NCBI GenBank assembly: GCA_902573385.1
Contig: CACGJS010000004.1
Span: forward strand, 1-37,120
From: an uncultured Pelagibacteraceae bacterium
Lineage (GTDB): Bacteria; Pseudomonadota; Alphaproteobacteria; Pelagibacterales; Pelagibacteraceae
Direction of reading: 5' to 3'
DNA: 37,120 bases
Positions 27,299-34,908 of this stretch are shown here, in pieces. The position numbers and the translations under genes were made by a program. Positions within the stretch are counted from its first letter, which is position 1. Every line of letters starts with the position of its first letter. The notes under the pieces were generated by a model that worked only from the letters and a program-made list of their open reading frames with translations, was not told the DNA's origin and did not search any database.

Positions 27299-28705
27299 AT
27301 GAGTTATTTTAGTTTTATTTACTTAGGGATATTCTCTTTAATTATTTCTATTTTATCTTTTTTTAATATCGTTTACTCATACTATTTTAATCTGTATTTA
27401 AATTTGGATAGTTACATTTATTCGTTATTTGCATCTTTATTTTTTGGATTAGTTTTTTTAATTAAAAAAAAAAATGACTTAAAAATATCTATTTATACAA
27501 AAATAATCACAGTAATATCAGGTTATTTAATTTTACCATTAATTATATCAATTCCATTTTATTTTAGTATTTATAATATATCTCTTCTTGATTCATACTT
27601 TGAATCAATTTCAGGTTTCACATCAACTGGTTTTACTATTTTTAAAAATATAAAACATTTAGATGAAAGCCTAATCTTATGGAGATCATCATCACAATGG
27701 ATTGGTGGTTTGTATTTTCTTTTTTCAATTATAATATTATTAGACATATTCGATAACAATTTAAAAAAATCATTAACTAATTTTTTGTCATTCAATAAAT
27801 CAGAAACTTTAAAGCAATCTTTTAAAATTTTTATTCTTTATTTTTTATTAACAGTTAGCTTGTTTTTTGTTTTTAAGATATTTGACTTTAGAACATTTAC
27901 ATCCTTTAATTTAGCTATGACTATAATTTCATCTGGTGGATTTTTACCTGTTAATGAGTTATCAGGAATCCTTAATACCGACATTAAAGAAGTTATTTTT
28001 TCTTTAACTATGCTTGTATCTTTTTTTAGTATTTTTCTAAGTTATAATTTAATATTTTTTAAATCAAAAAATATAAATTTTTTCCAAGAAGATATTTACT
28101 TATTCTTTTACTTTTTATTTCTTTTAATTACTTTTTTATTTTTTTTTAATTTTGAAAGCAATTTCAGTATAATTTTGCTTTCATTAACTAGCAGTATATC
28201 CAATATAGGATTTTCTTTAGACAAGAGTCCTTCAAATTTATCTTTTATATTTTTAATTCTTGTAATTATTGGAGGTTCTTTTTTTTCAACAAGTTCAGGA
28301 ATTCGTTTTTTAAAACTATATAGTTTATTTAAATTTTCCATTAATAATTTAATTTCACATGTTAGACCAAAAAATATTTTAGTTAACAAATATAATTATT
28401 TGAATATAAGTTTTAAAAAAGATGAAGTAGATAAATATTTTTTATCTTTAGTAATATTCATTATTTCATTATTACTTTTAACATCCTTATTATCAATTTC
28501 TGGTTCTAATTTAGAAAGTTCATTTAAATTAGCAATACTAACTTTAATGAATACAGTTAATTCTTCTATGTATGGTTTGGCTAATTTCGACTTTCAGGAA
28601 CTTCATTTTTTTACCAAATATTATTTAATTATCTTTATGATTATCGGTAGAGTTGAACTTTTAACTTTTTTGATTATTTGTAAGAAATTACTTTTTAAAA
28701 ATTAA
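27299..28705 (+). CDS. trkH: Trk potassium uptake membrane subunit TrkH
   Basis: Potassium-translocating membrane subunit, about 468 residues with many hydrophobic segments. Selectivity-filter-like repeats can be seen: SGFTSTGFTIFKN in pore loop 1, ISSGGFLP in loop 2, SNIGFSLD in loop 3 and MNTVNSSMYGLANF in loop 4, plus WRSSSQWIGGLYFL. I chose the ATG at 27299; a TTG one codon upstream at 27296 is equally in frame and cannot be excluded. It works with TrkA encoded just upstream. The 3' end is 31 bp before a tRNA gene. Confidence 0.94.
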   Translation: MSYFSFIYLGIFSLIISILSFFNIVYSYYFNLYLNLDSYIYSLFASLFFGLVFLIKKKNDLKISIYTKIITVISGYLILPLIISIPFYFSIYNISLLDSYFESISGFTSTGFTIFKNIKHLDESLILWRSSSQWIGGLYFLFSIIILLDIFDNNLKKSLTNFLSFNKSETLKQSFKIFILYFLLTVSLFFVFKIFDFRTFTSFNLAMTIISSGGFLPVNELSGILNTDIKEVIFSLTMLVSFFSIFLSYNLIFFKSKNINFFQEDIYLFFYFLFLLITFLFFFNFESNFSIILLSLTSSISNIGFSLDKSPSNLSFIFLILVIIGGSFFSTSSGIRFLKLYSLFKFSINNLISHVRPKNILVNKYNYLNISFKKDEVDKYFLSLVIFIISLLLLTSLLSISGSNLESSFKLAILTLMNTVNSSMYGLANFDFQELHFFTKYYLIIFMIIGRVELLTFLIICKKLLFKN

Positions 28706-28723
28706 ATTAGTAATATAAGTAGT

Positions 28724-28734
28724 TATAATATAAT
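28724..28734 (+). promoter_or_regulatory. Probable -10 promoter element of tRNA-Arg
   Basis: TATAATATAAT holds two overlapping perfect TATAAT hexamers (28724-28729 and 28729-28734) 3 to 8 bp before the tRNA 5' end. The first gives the usual spacing if transcription starts near 28736. No good -35 hexamer is seen at the matching distance, inside the end of trkH. Confidence 0.5.
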
Positions 28735-28736
28735 TT

Positions 28737-28813
28737 GCGCTCTTAGCTCAGTTGGATAGAGCATCGGTTTTCTAAACCGAGGGTCGAAGGTTCGAATCCT
28801 TCAGAGCGCGCCA
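28737..28813 (+). tRNA. tRNA-Arg (anticodon UCU)
   Basis: A complete 77-base cloverleaf. Acceptor stem GCGCTCT/AGAGCGC (28737-28743 / 28803-28809), D arm GCTC...GAGC, anticodon stem TCGGT/ACCGA with loop TTTCTAA (28769-28775) giving anticodon TCT at 28771-28773, variable loop GGGTC, T arm GAAGG-TTCGAAT-CCTTC, discriminator G and an encoded CCA (28811-28813). It decodes AGA/AGG, and AGA is the dominant arginine codon in this AT-rich DNA. Confidence 0.97.
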
Positions 28814-28826
28814 AAAATCCCTCAAA

Positions 28827-28854
28827 ATCGCTTTTTTTTTCTTCTTGAAGCGAT
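28827..28854 (+). repeat. Inverted repeat after tRNA-Arg (possible transcript-end hairpin)
   Basis: ATCGCTT (28827-28833) and AAGCGAT (28848-28854) are perfect 7-bp arms around a 14-base pyrimidine-rich loop. The T run lies inside the loop, not after the stem, so it is not a canonical rho-independent terminator. It may still mark the 3' end of the tRNA transcript or belong to the aapJ leader. Confidence 0.4.
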
Positions 28855-28881
28855 AAATTTATCATGTTTAAATTAGATATA

Positions 28882-28918
28882 TTCAAAAGTAATTTTTGAA
28901 TTATTTGTTAACAAATAA
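28882..28918. promoter_or_regulatory. Two abutting inverted repeats upstream of aapJ (candidate operator)
   Basis: TTCAAAA-GTAAT-TTTTGAA (28882-28900) is directly followed by the perfect 18-bp palindrome TTATTTGTTAACAAATAA (28901-28918). Together they occupy 37 bp ending 21 bp before the aapJ start codon. The dyad symmetry without a loop in the second element points to a dimeric DNA-binding protein; alternatively they are stems in the 5' UTR. A good Shine-Dalgarno, AAAGGAAG (28928-28935), follows. Which regulator binds is unknown. Confidence 0.55.
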
Positions 28919-28939
28919 TAATAACATAAAGGAAGAATA

Positions 28940-29980
28940 ATGTTTAAATACGTAAAACAATTAACTTCTCTAGTTGCTATGGTTGCAGTGTTGTTTACTT
29001 TTACAACTGAAACAATGGCCGCTAAGAAATCTAAGACACTAAAAAACACTCAGAAAAAAGGTTTTGTGAGATGTGGTGTATCTCAAGGTTTACCTGGTTT
29101 TTCTAATGCAGACGCATCAGGAAATTGGACTGGTGTAGACGTTGATGTATGTAGAGCGGTAGCTGCTGCAGTACTAGGAGATGCGAACAAAGTTAAGTTC
29201 ACTCCATTAAGTGCTAAAGAGAGATTTACAGCTTTAACTTCTGGAGAGATTGATATCTTATCTAGAAACACAACTTGGACTCTTTCTAGAGATGCTGATA
29301 TCGGTTTAACTTTCGTTGGTGTTAACTTCTACGATGGTCAAGGTTTCATGGTTAGAAAAGACTCTGGAATTACTTCTACAAGTCAATTCAAAAATGGAAT
29401 TTCAGCTTGTACTAACATCGGAACAACTACAGAGTTGAATATGAGAGATTTTTTTAATTCAAAAGGAATTTCTTATACACCTGTAGCTTTTGAAAAAGCT
29501 GATGAAGTTGTTGCCGCTTATGATGCAGGTAGATGTGATACTTACACTACTGATAAATCAGGTTTAGCAGCACAAAGAACTAAAATGAGTAATCCAGATG
29601 ATCACATCGTGTTACCAGAAACGATTTCAAAAGAGCCTCTAGGGCCAGTTGTTCGTCAAGGTGATTCAGTATGGGAAGATATCGTAAGATGGTCTTTAAA
29701 TACTATGATCGAAGCTGAGGAGTATGGAATTACTTCTGCTAATGCTGACTCAATGAAAACTTCAGAAAACCCACAAATCAAAAGATTAGTTGGTGCTGAA
29801 GGTGAAATGGGTGCTGCATTTGGTTTAGATAACGAGTGGAACTTGAGAATTATCAAACAAGTTGGAAATTATGGTGAAAGTTATAAAAGAAATATAGCTG
29901 ACACTGGTATTTTACCAGACAGAGGTCCAAATCAATTGTGGACTAAAGGTGGTATTTTATACGTTCCACCATCAAGATAA
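28940..29980 (+). CDS. aapJ: General L-amino acid ABC transporter substrate-binding protein AapJ
   Basis: Periplasmic binding protein for a broad range of L-amino acids. The signal peptide covers about residues 1-28 (hydrophobic SLVAMVAVLFTF, cleavage near TMA-AKK). The mature part opens with GFVRCGVSQGLPGFSNADASGNWTGVDVDVCRA, the AapJ/YhdW form of family 3 binding proteins, and continues with LSAKERFTALTSGEIDILSRNTTWT. The 346-residue length fits. Its codon choice is visibly different from its neighbours, with many C-ending codons (AAC, ATC, TTC), consistent with very high expression. It has a strong ribosome binding site, its own upstream operator-like repeats, and a terminator right after it. 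Confidence 0.96.
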   Translation: MFKYVKQLTSLVAMVAVLFTFTTETMAAKKSKTLKNTQKKGFVRCGVSQGLPGFSNADASGNWTGVDVDVCRAVAAAVLGDANKVKFTPLSAKERFTALTSGEIDILSRNTTWTLSRDADIGLTFVGVNFYDGQGFMVRKDSGITSTSQFKNGISACTNIGTTTELNMRDFFNSKGISYTPVAFEKADEVVAAYDAGRCDTYTTDKSGLAAQRTKMSNPDDHIVLPETISKEPLGPVVRQGDSVWEDIVRWSLNTMIEAEEYGITSANADSMKTSENPQIKRLVGAEGEMGAAFGLDNEWNLRIIKQVGNYGESYKRNIADTGILPDRGPNQLWTKGGILYVPPSR

Positions 29981-30000
29981 TTTAAAGTTATAAATTAATA

Positions 30001-30031
30001 AAAAGGGCTAGATTTATCTAGCCCTTTTTTT
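30001..30031 (+). terminator. Strong rho-independent terminator between aapJ and aapQ
   Basis: AAAAGGGCTAGA (30001-30012), loop TTTA, TCTAGCCCTTTT (30017-30028) form a perfect 12-bp stem with a tetraloop, followed by a run of Ts. It sits 20 bp after the aapJ stop and 15 bp before the aapQ start. It should attenuate transcription so that the binding protein is made in excess over the membrane subunits. It is the only textbook intrinsic terminator I see in the window. Confidence 0.92.
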
Positions 30032-30045
30032 ATAGTATAAATCAA

Positions 30046-31191
30046 ATGAAATTTAAAAAAATCCTTCCCCAATTTCTAACTCTATTATTTATAGTTATTA
30101 TTTTTGGTTTTTTTACCATGAATGCTCAAGAAAACATGGACACCAGAGGTATTGAATTTGGTTTTGGTTTTTTAAAACAAGAAGCTTCATTTGATATTCA
30201 GTTTTCTTTAATAGACTATGATGGATCAAGATCTTATGCTCGTGCTTATTTAGTAGGCCTATTAAATACATTACTCGTATCTTTTATTGGTATTGTTCTT
30301 TGTACACTTTTAGGAGTTGTAGTAGGTGTTGCGAGACTTTCACCTAATTATTTAATTAGAAAAACTGCAAGTTTTTATATAGAGTTTTTTAGAAATATTC
30401 CTTTACTATTACAAATATTTTTTTGGTATTTTGCTGCACTAAGAGCATTACCTATGCCAGAAGATGCTCCTTTGTTACTAGGATCATCTTTTATGACCAT
30501 TAAAGGTCTTTATACACCAGCTGCAATTTGGAATAATTTTGATGTATTTTTTATTGCACTAATAATAGCTTTAATAATAATTTACTTTTTCAATAAGTTT
30601 GCTAAAAAAAAACAAGAAGAAGAGGGAAAACAATACCCTAAATTTTTAATATCACTTGCCATATTTATAATTATTCCTGCTTTAACATTTATTATTGGTG
30701 GAGTTGATTTATCTTGGAGTTTTCCTGAGTTGAAAAAATTAGCTAAGACATCATTTACCTATGAAGGAGGACTGGGAATACCTCCAGAATTAATAGCATT
30801 AACTTTAGCTCTTACTCTATATACTGCAACTTTTATTGCAGAAAATGTTAGAGCAGGTATTCAAGGAGTTGGCAAAGGTCAAAAAGAGGCAGCAGCTTCA
30901 ATTGGTTTAACACCTAGCCAAGTTTTAAAATTAGTAATAATGCCTCAAGCCCTAAGAATTATTATACCACCTACAACAAACCAATATTTAAACTTAACTA
31001 AAAACTCATCTTTAGCTGCAGCGATTGCATATCCTGATTTAGTTTTAGTATTTGCTGGTACAGCAATGATGCAAACAGGAAGAGCAATTGAAATTGTTGC
31101 AATAACCATGGCAACTTATTTAACAATTAGCTTATTTATTTCAGCATTTATGAACTGGTATAACAAACGAATTGCAATTCAGGAAAAATAA
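30046..31191 (+). CDS. aapQ: General L-amino acid ABC transporter permease AapQ
   Basis: One of two inner-membrane permease subunits of the Aap importer. The 381 residues have a first membrane segment at about 9-25 and a HisM-type core. YLVGLLNTLLVSFIGIVL and IEFFRNIPLLLQIFFWYF open the core, and the EAA loop that contacts the ATPase is GQKEAAASIGLTPSQVLKL (about 283-301), followed by MPQALRIIIPPTTNQYLNLTKNSSLAAAI. Extra membrane segments between the two halves distinguish AapQ from shorter permeases. It starts 15 bp after the terminator, so its expression may depend on read-through; 3 bp separate it from aapM. Confidence 0.95.
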   Translation: MKFKKILPQFLTLLFIVIIFGFFTMNAQENMDTRGIEFGFGFLKQEASFDIQFSLIDYDGSRSYARAYLVGLLNTLLVSFIGIVLCTLLGVVVGVARLSPNYLIRKTASFYIEFFRNIPLLLQIFFWYFAALRALPMPEDAPLLLGSSFMTIKGLYTPAAIWNNFDVFFIALIIALIIIYFFNKFAKKKQEEEGKQYPKFLISLAIFIIIPALTFIIGGVDLSWSFPELKKLAKTSFTYEGGLGIPPELIALTLALTLYTATFIAENVRAGIQGVGKGQKEAAASIGLTPSQVLKLVIMPQALRIIIPPTTNQYLNLTKNSSLAAAIAYPDLVLVFAGTAMMQTGRAIEIVAITMATYLTISLFISAFMNWYNKRIAIQEK

Positions 31192-31193
31192 AA

Positions 31194-32465
31194 ATGAGTA
31201 ATTTAAATTTTATAAAACCAAATAAAAAAAATATAAATTTATTTTTAGTTTTAGGAATATCATTTTTTACATTAGGAATATTAGATTTCTGTTTTAATAA
31301 TTTTTATGAAACAAATATTACTGGATTTTTACCAGGTTTTATAAACTTTTTTACACCCTTGATATTTGCAATGATTGGTCTTTATTTAATAAGAATAGAA
31401 TATTCTGGAATTAAATTATTAGATGAGATTAACAAAAATATTAATACTAATAATTTTAATGCAGCTTTAAGTGTTAGTATAATTTTATTAATAATCTTTA
31501 GTGTAGCTCCATTACTTAACTGGTTTATTTTAGATGCTAATTTTGTGGGCGAAAGTAAAGAAGCCTGTACGGGTGGTGGTGCATGTTGGGTATATATAAA
31601 GGTTTGGTTTAATAGATTTATTTATGGAATGTACCCTAATGCCGAGCAGTGGAGAGTTAATGCAACATTTATCATTGTCTTAGCTTTAATGGGTCTTGGC
31701 TACTTCTTTCCATTAAAATTCAAAAAATATTTAACTTTCTATTATGTTATACTTTTACCAATAATTTCATTTTTATTGATTTATTATCTAATTTCAGGTG
31801 GTGAATTTGGTTTAGAGTGGGTCGAAACTGGGGCGTGGGGAGGTTTATCTTTGACTTTTATAGTTTCATTCTTTTCATTAATTTTCTGTTTTCCAATAGG
31901 TATGATGCTTGCCTTAGGTAGAAGATCTGAATTAGGAGTAATTAAATATTCATCACTTTCATTCATTGAATTTTGGAGAGGTGTACCACTAATTACGGTA
32001 TTATTTATGTCAGCAGTTATGTTTCCTATGTTTTTACCTGACGGAACATATGTAGATAAATTAATTAGAGTTATAGTTGCTATTACATTATTTGAAGCTG
32101 CTTATACAGCAGAAGTCATTAGAGGTGGATTGCAGGCACTTCCTAGAGGTCAATACGATGCTGCAAAATCCTTAGGTATGGGATATTGGAGATTGCATTT
32201 ATTAGTAATTCTTCCGCAAGCTTTAAAGTTGGTAATACCAGGAATTGCAAATACTTTTTTAGCACTTATTAAAGATACTCCATTAATATTTGTTGTTGGA
32301 TTGCTAGAATTAGTAGGGATGCTGAATTTAGCAAAAACAAATCCAAAATGGTTAGGTTTTTCAATGGAAGGTTATGTATTTGCTGGAATAATATTCTGGA
32401 TTATTTGTTATAGTATGAGTAAATATAGTCAAAAATTAGAATTAAAATATAAAACAGATAGATAA
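31194..32465 (+). CDS. aapM: General L-amino acid ABC transporter permease AapM
   Basis: The second permease subunit, 423 residues. N-terminal membrane segments (about 17-33 and 50-66) precede a periplasmic stretch with the AapM-typical CTGGGACWVYIKVWFNRFIYGMYP (about 123-146). The permease core has WGGLSLTFIVSFFSLIFCFPIGMMLALGRRS and EFWRGVPLITVLFM, and the EAA loop GQYDAAKSLGMGYWRLHLLVILPQALKLVIPG. It pairs with AapQ and the ATPase AapP, whose genes flank it with 2-3 bp gaps. Confidence 0.95.
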   Translation: MSNLNFIKPNKKNINLFLVLGISFFTLGILDFCFNNFYETNITGFLPGFINFFTPLIFAMIGLYLIRIEYSGIKLLDEINKNINTNNFNAALSVSIILLIIFSVAPLLNWFILDANFVGESKEACTGGGACWVYIKVWFNRFIYGMYPNAEQWRVNATFIIVLALMGLGYFFPLKFKKYLTFYYVILLPIISFLLIYYLISGGEFGLEWVETGAWGGLSLTFIVSFFSLIFCFPIGMMLALGRRSELGVIKYSSLSFIEFWRGVPLITVLFMSAVMFPMFLPDGTYVDKLIRVIVAITLFEAAYTAEVIRGGLQALPRGQYDAAKSLGMGYWRLHLLVILPQALKLVIPGIANTFLALIKDTPLIFVVGLLELVGMLNLAKTNPKWLGFSMEGYVFAGIIFWIICYSMSKYSQKLELKYKTDR

Positions 32466-32468
32466 AAT

Positions 32469-33203
32469 ATGTCAGATTCAATTATTCAAATGCAAAATGT
32501 AAATAAATGGTATGGTGATTTTCAGGTTTTAAAAGAAATTAATTTAGAAGTTAAACCTAAAGAAAAAATAGTTGTTTGTGGGCCATCTGGATCTGGTAAA
32601 TCTACATTAATTAGATGCATAAATAGATTGGAAGAACACCAAGAAGGCAATATTGTTGTTGATGGAACAGAAATATCTGAAGACACAAAAAATATTGAAC
32701 AAGTTAGAGCAGAAGTTGGAATGGTTTTTCAGCAATTTAACTTATTTCCTCACTTATCAATTATTGATAACTGCACGCTTGCTCCTATTTGGGTGAAAAA
32801 AATGCCTAAAAAAGAAGCAGAAGAATTAGCACTTAAACATTTAGAACGAGTTCAAATTTTAGATCAGGCTCAAAAATTTCCAGGTCAATTATCTGGTGGC
32901 CAACAACAAAGGGTAGCAATAGCTAGAGCTTTATGCATGGAGCCTAAAATAATGCTATTTGATGAACCAACATCAGCATTAGATCCCGAAATGATCAAAG
33001 AAGTGCTCGATGTGATGGTAAATTTAGCAAAAGAAGGAATGACAATGATAGTTGTTACTCATGAAATGGGTTTTGCTAAAGAAGTTGCGGATTGTATGAT
33101 CTTTATGGACGAAGGAAGGATTGTAGAAAAAGCTGACACTAAGGACTTTTTTGACAATCCTAAAAGCGAAAGAACAAAACTATTTTTAAGCCAGATTTTG
33201 TAA
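32469..33203 (+). CDS. aapP: General L-amino acid ABC transporter ATP-binding protein AapP
   Basis: ATPase of the Aap importer, 244 residues. Walker A is GPSGSGKST (38-46), the Q-loop lies in [15 protein letters not shown], the ABC signature is [15 protein letters not shown], Walker B is [14 protein letters not shown], and the H-loop is VVTHEMGFA. The polar amino-acid family (GlnQ/HisP) hallmark [10 protein letters not shown] is present. It completes the aapJQMP set, so the transporter should be functional. No clear terminator follows it. Confidence 0.97.
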   Translation: MSDSIIQMQNVNKWYGDFQVLKEINLEVKPKEKIVVCGPSGSGKSTLIRCINRLEEHQEGNIVVDGTEISEDTKNIEQVRAEVGMVFQQFNLFPHLSIIDNCTLAPIWVKKMPKKEAEELALKHLERVQILDQAQKFPGQLSGGQQQRVAIARALCMEPKIMLFDEPTSALDPEMIKEVLDVMVNLAKEGMTMIVVTHEMGFAKEVADCMIFMDEGRIVEKADTKDFFDNPKSERTKLFLSQIL

Positions 33204-33367
33204 TTTGAAGTAGTTTTGATACACAAAATATATAAAATATTTCATTTATGTTCTTGACAGGTTTATAAAAACTACTGTTTTTAACAAAAATAAATAAATT
33301 TTTTTATTGCAGTTATCATTAAAAATATGTTCAATATGATTTAAATAAACATTTAAGAGGGGTCTTA
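33204..33367 (+). promoter_or_regulatory. Intergenic region upstream of the XRE regulator with candidate promoter/operator
   Basis: This 164-bp stretch is the longest gene-free DNA in the window. It has a consensus -35 hexamer TTGACA at 33254-33259, overlapped by an imperfect inverted repeat, ACAGGTTT (33257-33264) / AAAC-TA-CTGT (33269-33278), which could be the operator of the downstream regulator. I do not see a good -10 at 16-18 bp. A purine-rich ribosome binding site, AAGAGGGG, precedes the regulator's ATG at 33368. No tRNA, small ORF or known riboswitch is recognised here. Confidence 0.4.
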
Positions 33368-33739
33368 ATGGAAGATAATTTTAATAAACATCTTGGTAAT
33401 AAATTAAAGCTTAGAAGATTGGCTTTAGGATTAACTCAAACTAAAGTAGCTAGAGCTATCAATGTAACATTTCAACAAATTCAAAAATATGAAAAAGGAA
33501 CTAATGGAGTAAGTTCAATAAGATTATTGCAACTTTCAAATTATTTAAAAATACCTATTAACTATTTTTATGAGGGTTTTCCAGAATATTTAATAAATCT
33601 TGAAAAATCTAAAGAAGGACACATGAATGTAAATTATAATTTTTTAGTTAAAATGTACTCAGAGCTATCAAATGAACAAAAGCTAAAATTTAATAAAAAT
33701 TTAGAAAATTTAAATACACGAATAGCTAAAGTAATTTAA
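33368..33739 (+). CDS. XRE-family helix-turn-helix transcriptional regulator
   Basis: A 123-residue DNA-binding protein. The HTH_XRE domain spans about residues 9-68: LGNKLKLRRLALGLTQTKVA, then the recognition helix around NVTFQQIQKYEKGTNGVSS, then LLQLSNYLKIPINYFYEG. Alphaproteobacteria have many such proteins with the TFQQ(V/I)QKYE(R/K)G pattern; the C-terminal 50 residues are family-specific and of unknown function. It stands alone between the aap transporter and the surface-sugar genes, with a possible operator upstream and two palindromes downstream. Its targets are unknown; autoregulation or control of adjacent genes is only inference. Confidence 0.9.
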   Translation: MEDNFNKHLGNKLKLRRLALGLTQTKVARAINVTFQQIQKYEKGTNGVSSIRLLQLSNYLKIPINYFYEGFPEYLINLEKSKEGHMNVNYNFLVKMYSELSNEQKLKFNKNLENLNTRIAKVI

Positions 33740-33742
33740 TTT

Positions 33743-33764
33743 TGATTCTTAAATTTAAGAATCA
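33743..33764. repeat. 22-bp perfect palindrome downstream of the XRE gene
   Basis: TGATTCTTAAA (33743-33753) is followed immediately by its reverse complement TTTAAGAATCA (33754-33764), starting 4 bases after the XRE stop codon. No T run follows, so a classical intrinsic terminator is unlikely, although a 9-bp hairpin with an AATT loop could form. It could be a bidirectional transcript-end hairpin or a protein-binding site. Confidence 0.6.
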
Positions 33765-33774
33765 TACCAGCTAA

Positions 33775-33795
33775 TAATTGATTAGAAATCAATTA
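33775..33795. repeat. 9-bp inverted repeat upstream of the CDP-glucose dehydratase gene
   Basis: TAATTGATT (33775-33783) and AATCAATTA (33787-33795) are perfect arms around AGA. It lies 10 bp after the previous palindrome and 32 bp before the dehydratase start codon, in the likely promoter region of the surface-sugar genes. Its role is unknown; an operator for the adjacent XRE regulator is one possibility. Confidence 0.45.
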
Positions 33796-33827
33796 ATATC
33801 CAGAAGTTTTTTAAATTATAAAAATTA

Positions 33828-34895
33828 ATGATCAAAAATAATTTAAAAATATATAAAAACTTAAAAGTTATAGTCACAGGTTCAACAGGTTTTAAAGGTG
33901 CTTGGTTATGTTTTTGGTTAAATTTACTTGGAGCTAGAGTAATTGGTATAGCTTTAAAACCAGAAAAAGGTTCTATAGTTTTTAATAAATTTTCATTATC
34001 AAAAAAAATAAAACAAATTTATTTAGATATTAATAATTTTAAAAAATTAAATGAAATAGTAAAAAAGCAAAAACCAGATATAGTGTTTCATTTAGCGGCG
34101 CAGTCAGTTGTTTCAGAAAGTTATATCAACCCAATAGATACAATGAGGACCAATGTCATTGGAAGTGCAAATATATTAGAAACTGTTAGATTAAATAAAA
34201 TTAAAAATCTCATATATATAACTTCAGACAAATGTTATTTAAATGATGGAAGAAAAACTTCTTATTTGGAAGATGATATTTTAGGTGGTAAAGATTTATA
34301 TTCAGCATCAAAAGCTTGTGCTGAATTAACTTTTGAGGCTTATCATGAAAGTTTCTTATTAAAAAAAAGAGTTTTATCCTATGCAACAACGAGAGCTGGA
34401 AATGTGGTTGGAGGGGGCGATATGAAAAAAAATAGAATAGTTCCTGATGTTATAAAATCATTAAAGAATAAAAAACCATTAATTATACGAAGTCCAGAAG
34501 CAACAAGACCTTGGCAACATGTTTTAGAGCCAGTATCAGGTTATTTAAGATTGGGTGAATTATTAATTAATAAAAGACTTTCAGCTTCTTTAAAACCTAA
34601 TTGGAACTTTGGTCCTAATCCTATAAATTGTAAACCGGTGCTACAAGTAGTAAAAGAAATAATAAATTGCTGGGGCGAAGAAAAAAAAATAAATATTATT
34701 AAAAATAATCAATTTAAAGAAGCAAAATTACTAATGATAAGCAATAATAAAGCAAAAAAAGAACTTGATTGGACACCAACATTAAACTTTAAGGATACAA
34801 TAAAAATGACGGTACAATGGTACAAAAGTTGTTTTTATGAGAATAAAGTTGAAGAAATTACTAGGAAACAAATTGAATATTTTTCAAAAAGATAA
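33828..34895 (+). CDS. rfbG: CDP-glucose 4,6-dehydratase
   Basis: Short-chain dehydrogenase/reductase-family enzyme that makes CDP-4-keto-6-deoxyglucose, the branch point for CDP-activated deoxysugars. The NAD-binding motif is TGSTGFKG (17-24), the active-site TSDKCY motif is at 132-137 and the catalytic YSASK at 158-162. RAGNVVGGGDMKKNRIVPD and SPEATRPWQHVLEPVSGYL are characteristic of RfbG over other sugar dehydratases. The 355-residue length is typical. The partner cytidylyltransferase (rfbF) is not adjacent in this window. It is the first gene of the surface-polysaccharide stretch, 13 bp before a C-methyltransferase. Confidence 0.93.
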   Translation: MIKNNLKIYKNLKVIVTGSTGFKGAWLCFWLNLLGARVIGIALKPEKGSIVFNKFSLSKKIKQIYLDINNFKKLNEIVKKQKPDIVFHLAAQSVVSESYINPIDTMRTNVIGSANILETVRLNKIKNLIYITSDKCYLNDGRKTSYLEDDILGGKDLYSASKACAELTFEAYHESFLLKKRVLSYATTRAGNVVGGGDMKKNRIVPDVIKSLKNKKPLIIRSPEATRPWQHVLEPVSGYLRLGELLINKRLSASLKPNWNFGPNPINCKPVLQVVKEIINCWGEEKKINIIKNNQFKEAKLLMISNNKAKKELDWTPTLNFKDTIKMTVQWYKSCFYENKVEEITRKQIEYFSKR

Positions 34896-34908
34896 AATTA
34901 TTTTATAA

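Noticed and set aside
28814..28860. Canonical rho-independent terminator right after tRNA-Arg
   Set aside because: A T run and a 7-bp inverted repeat exist, but the Ts are in the loop and not after the stem, so I list only the repeat.
33204..33367. Riboswitch or small RNA in the longest intergenic gap
   Set aside because: Only a -35-like hexamer and a weak dyad are visible; no conserved riboswitch core or GC-rich stem could be recognised by eye.
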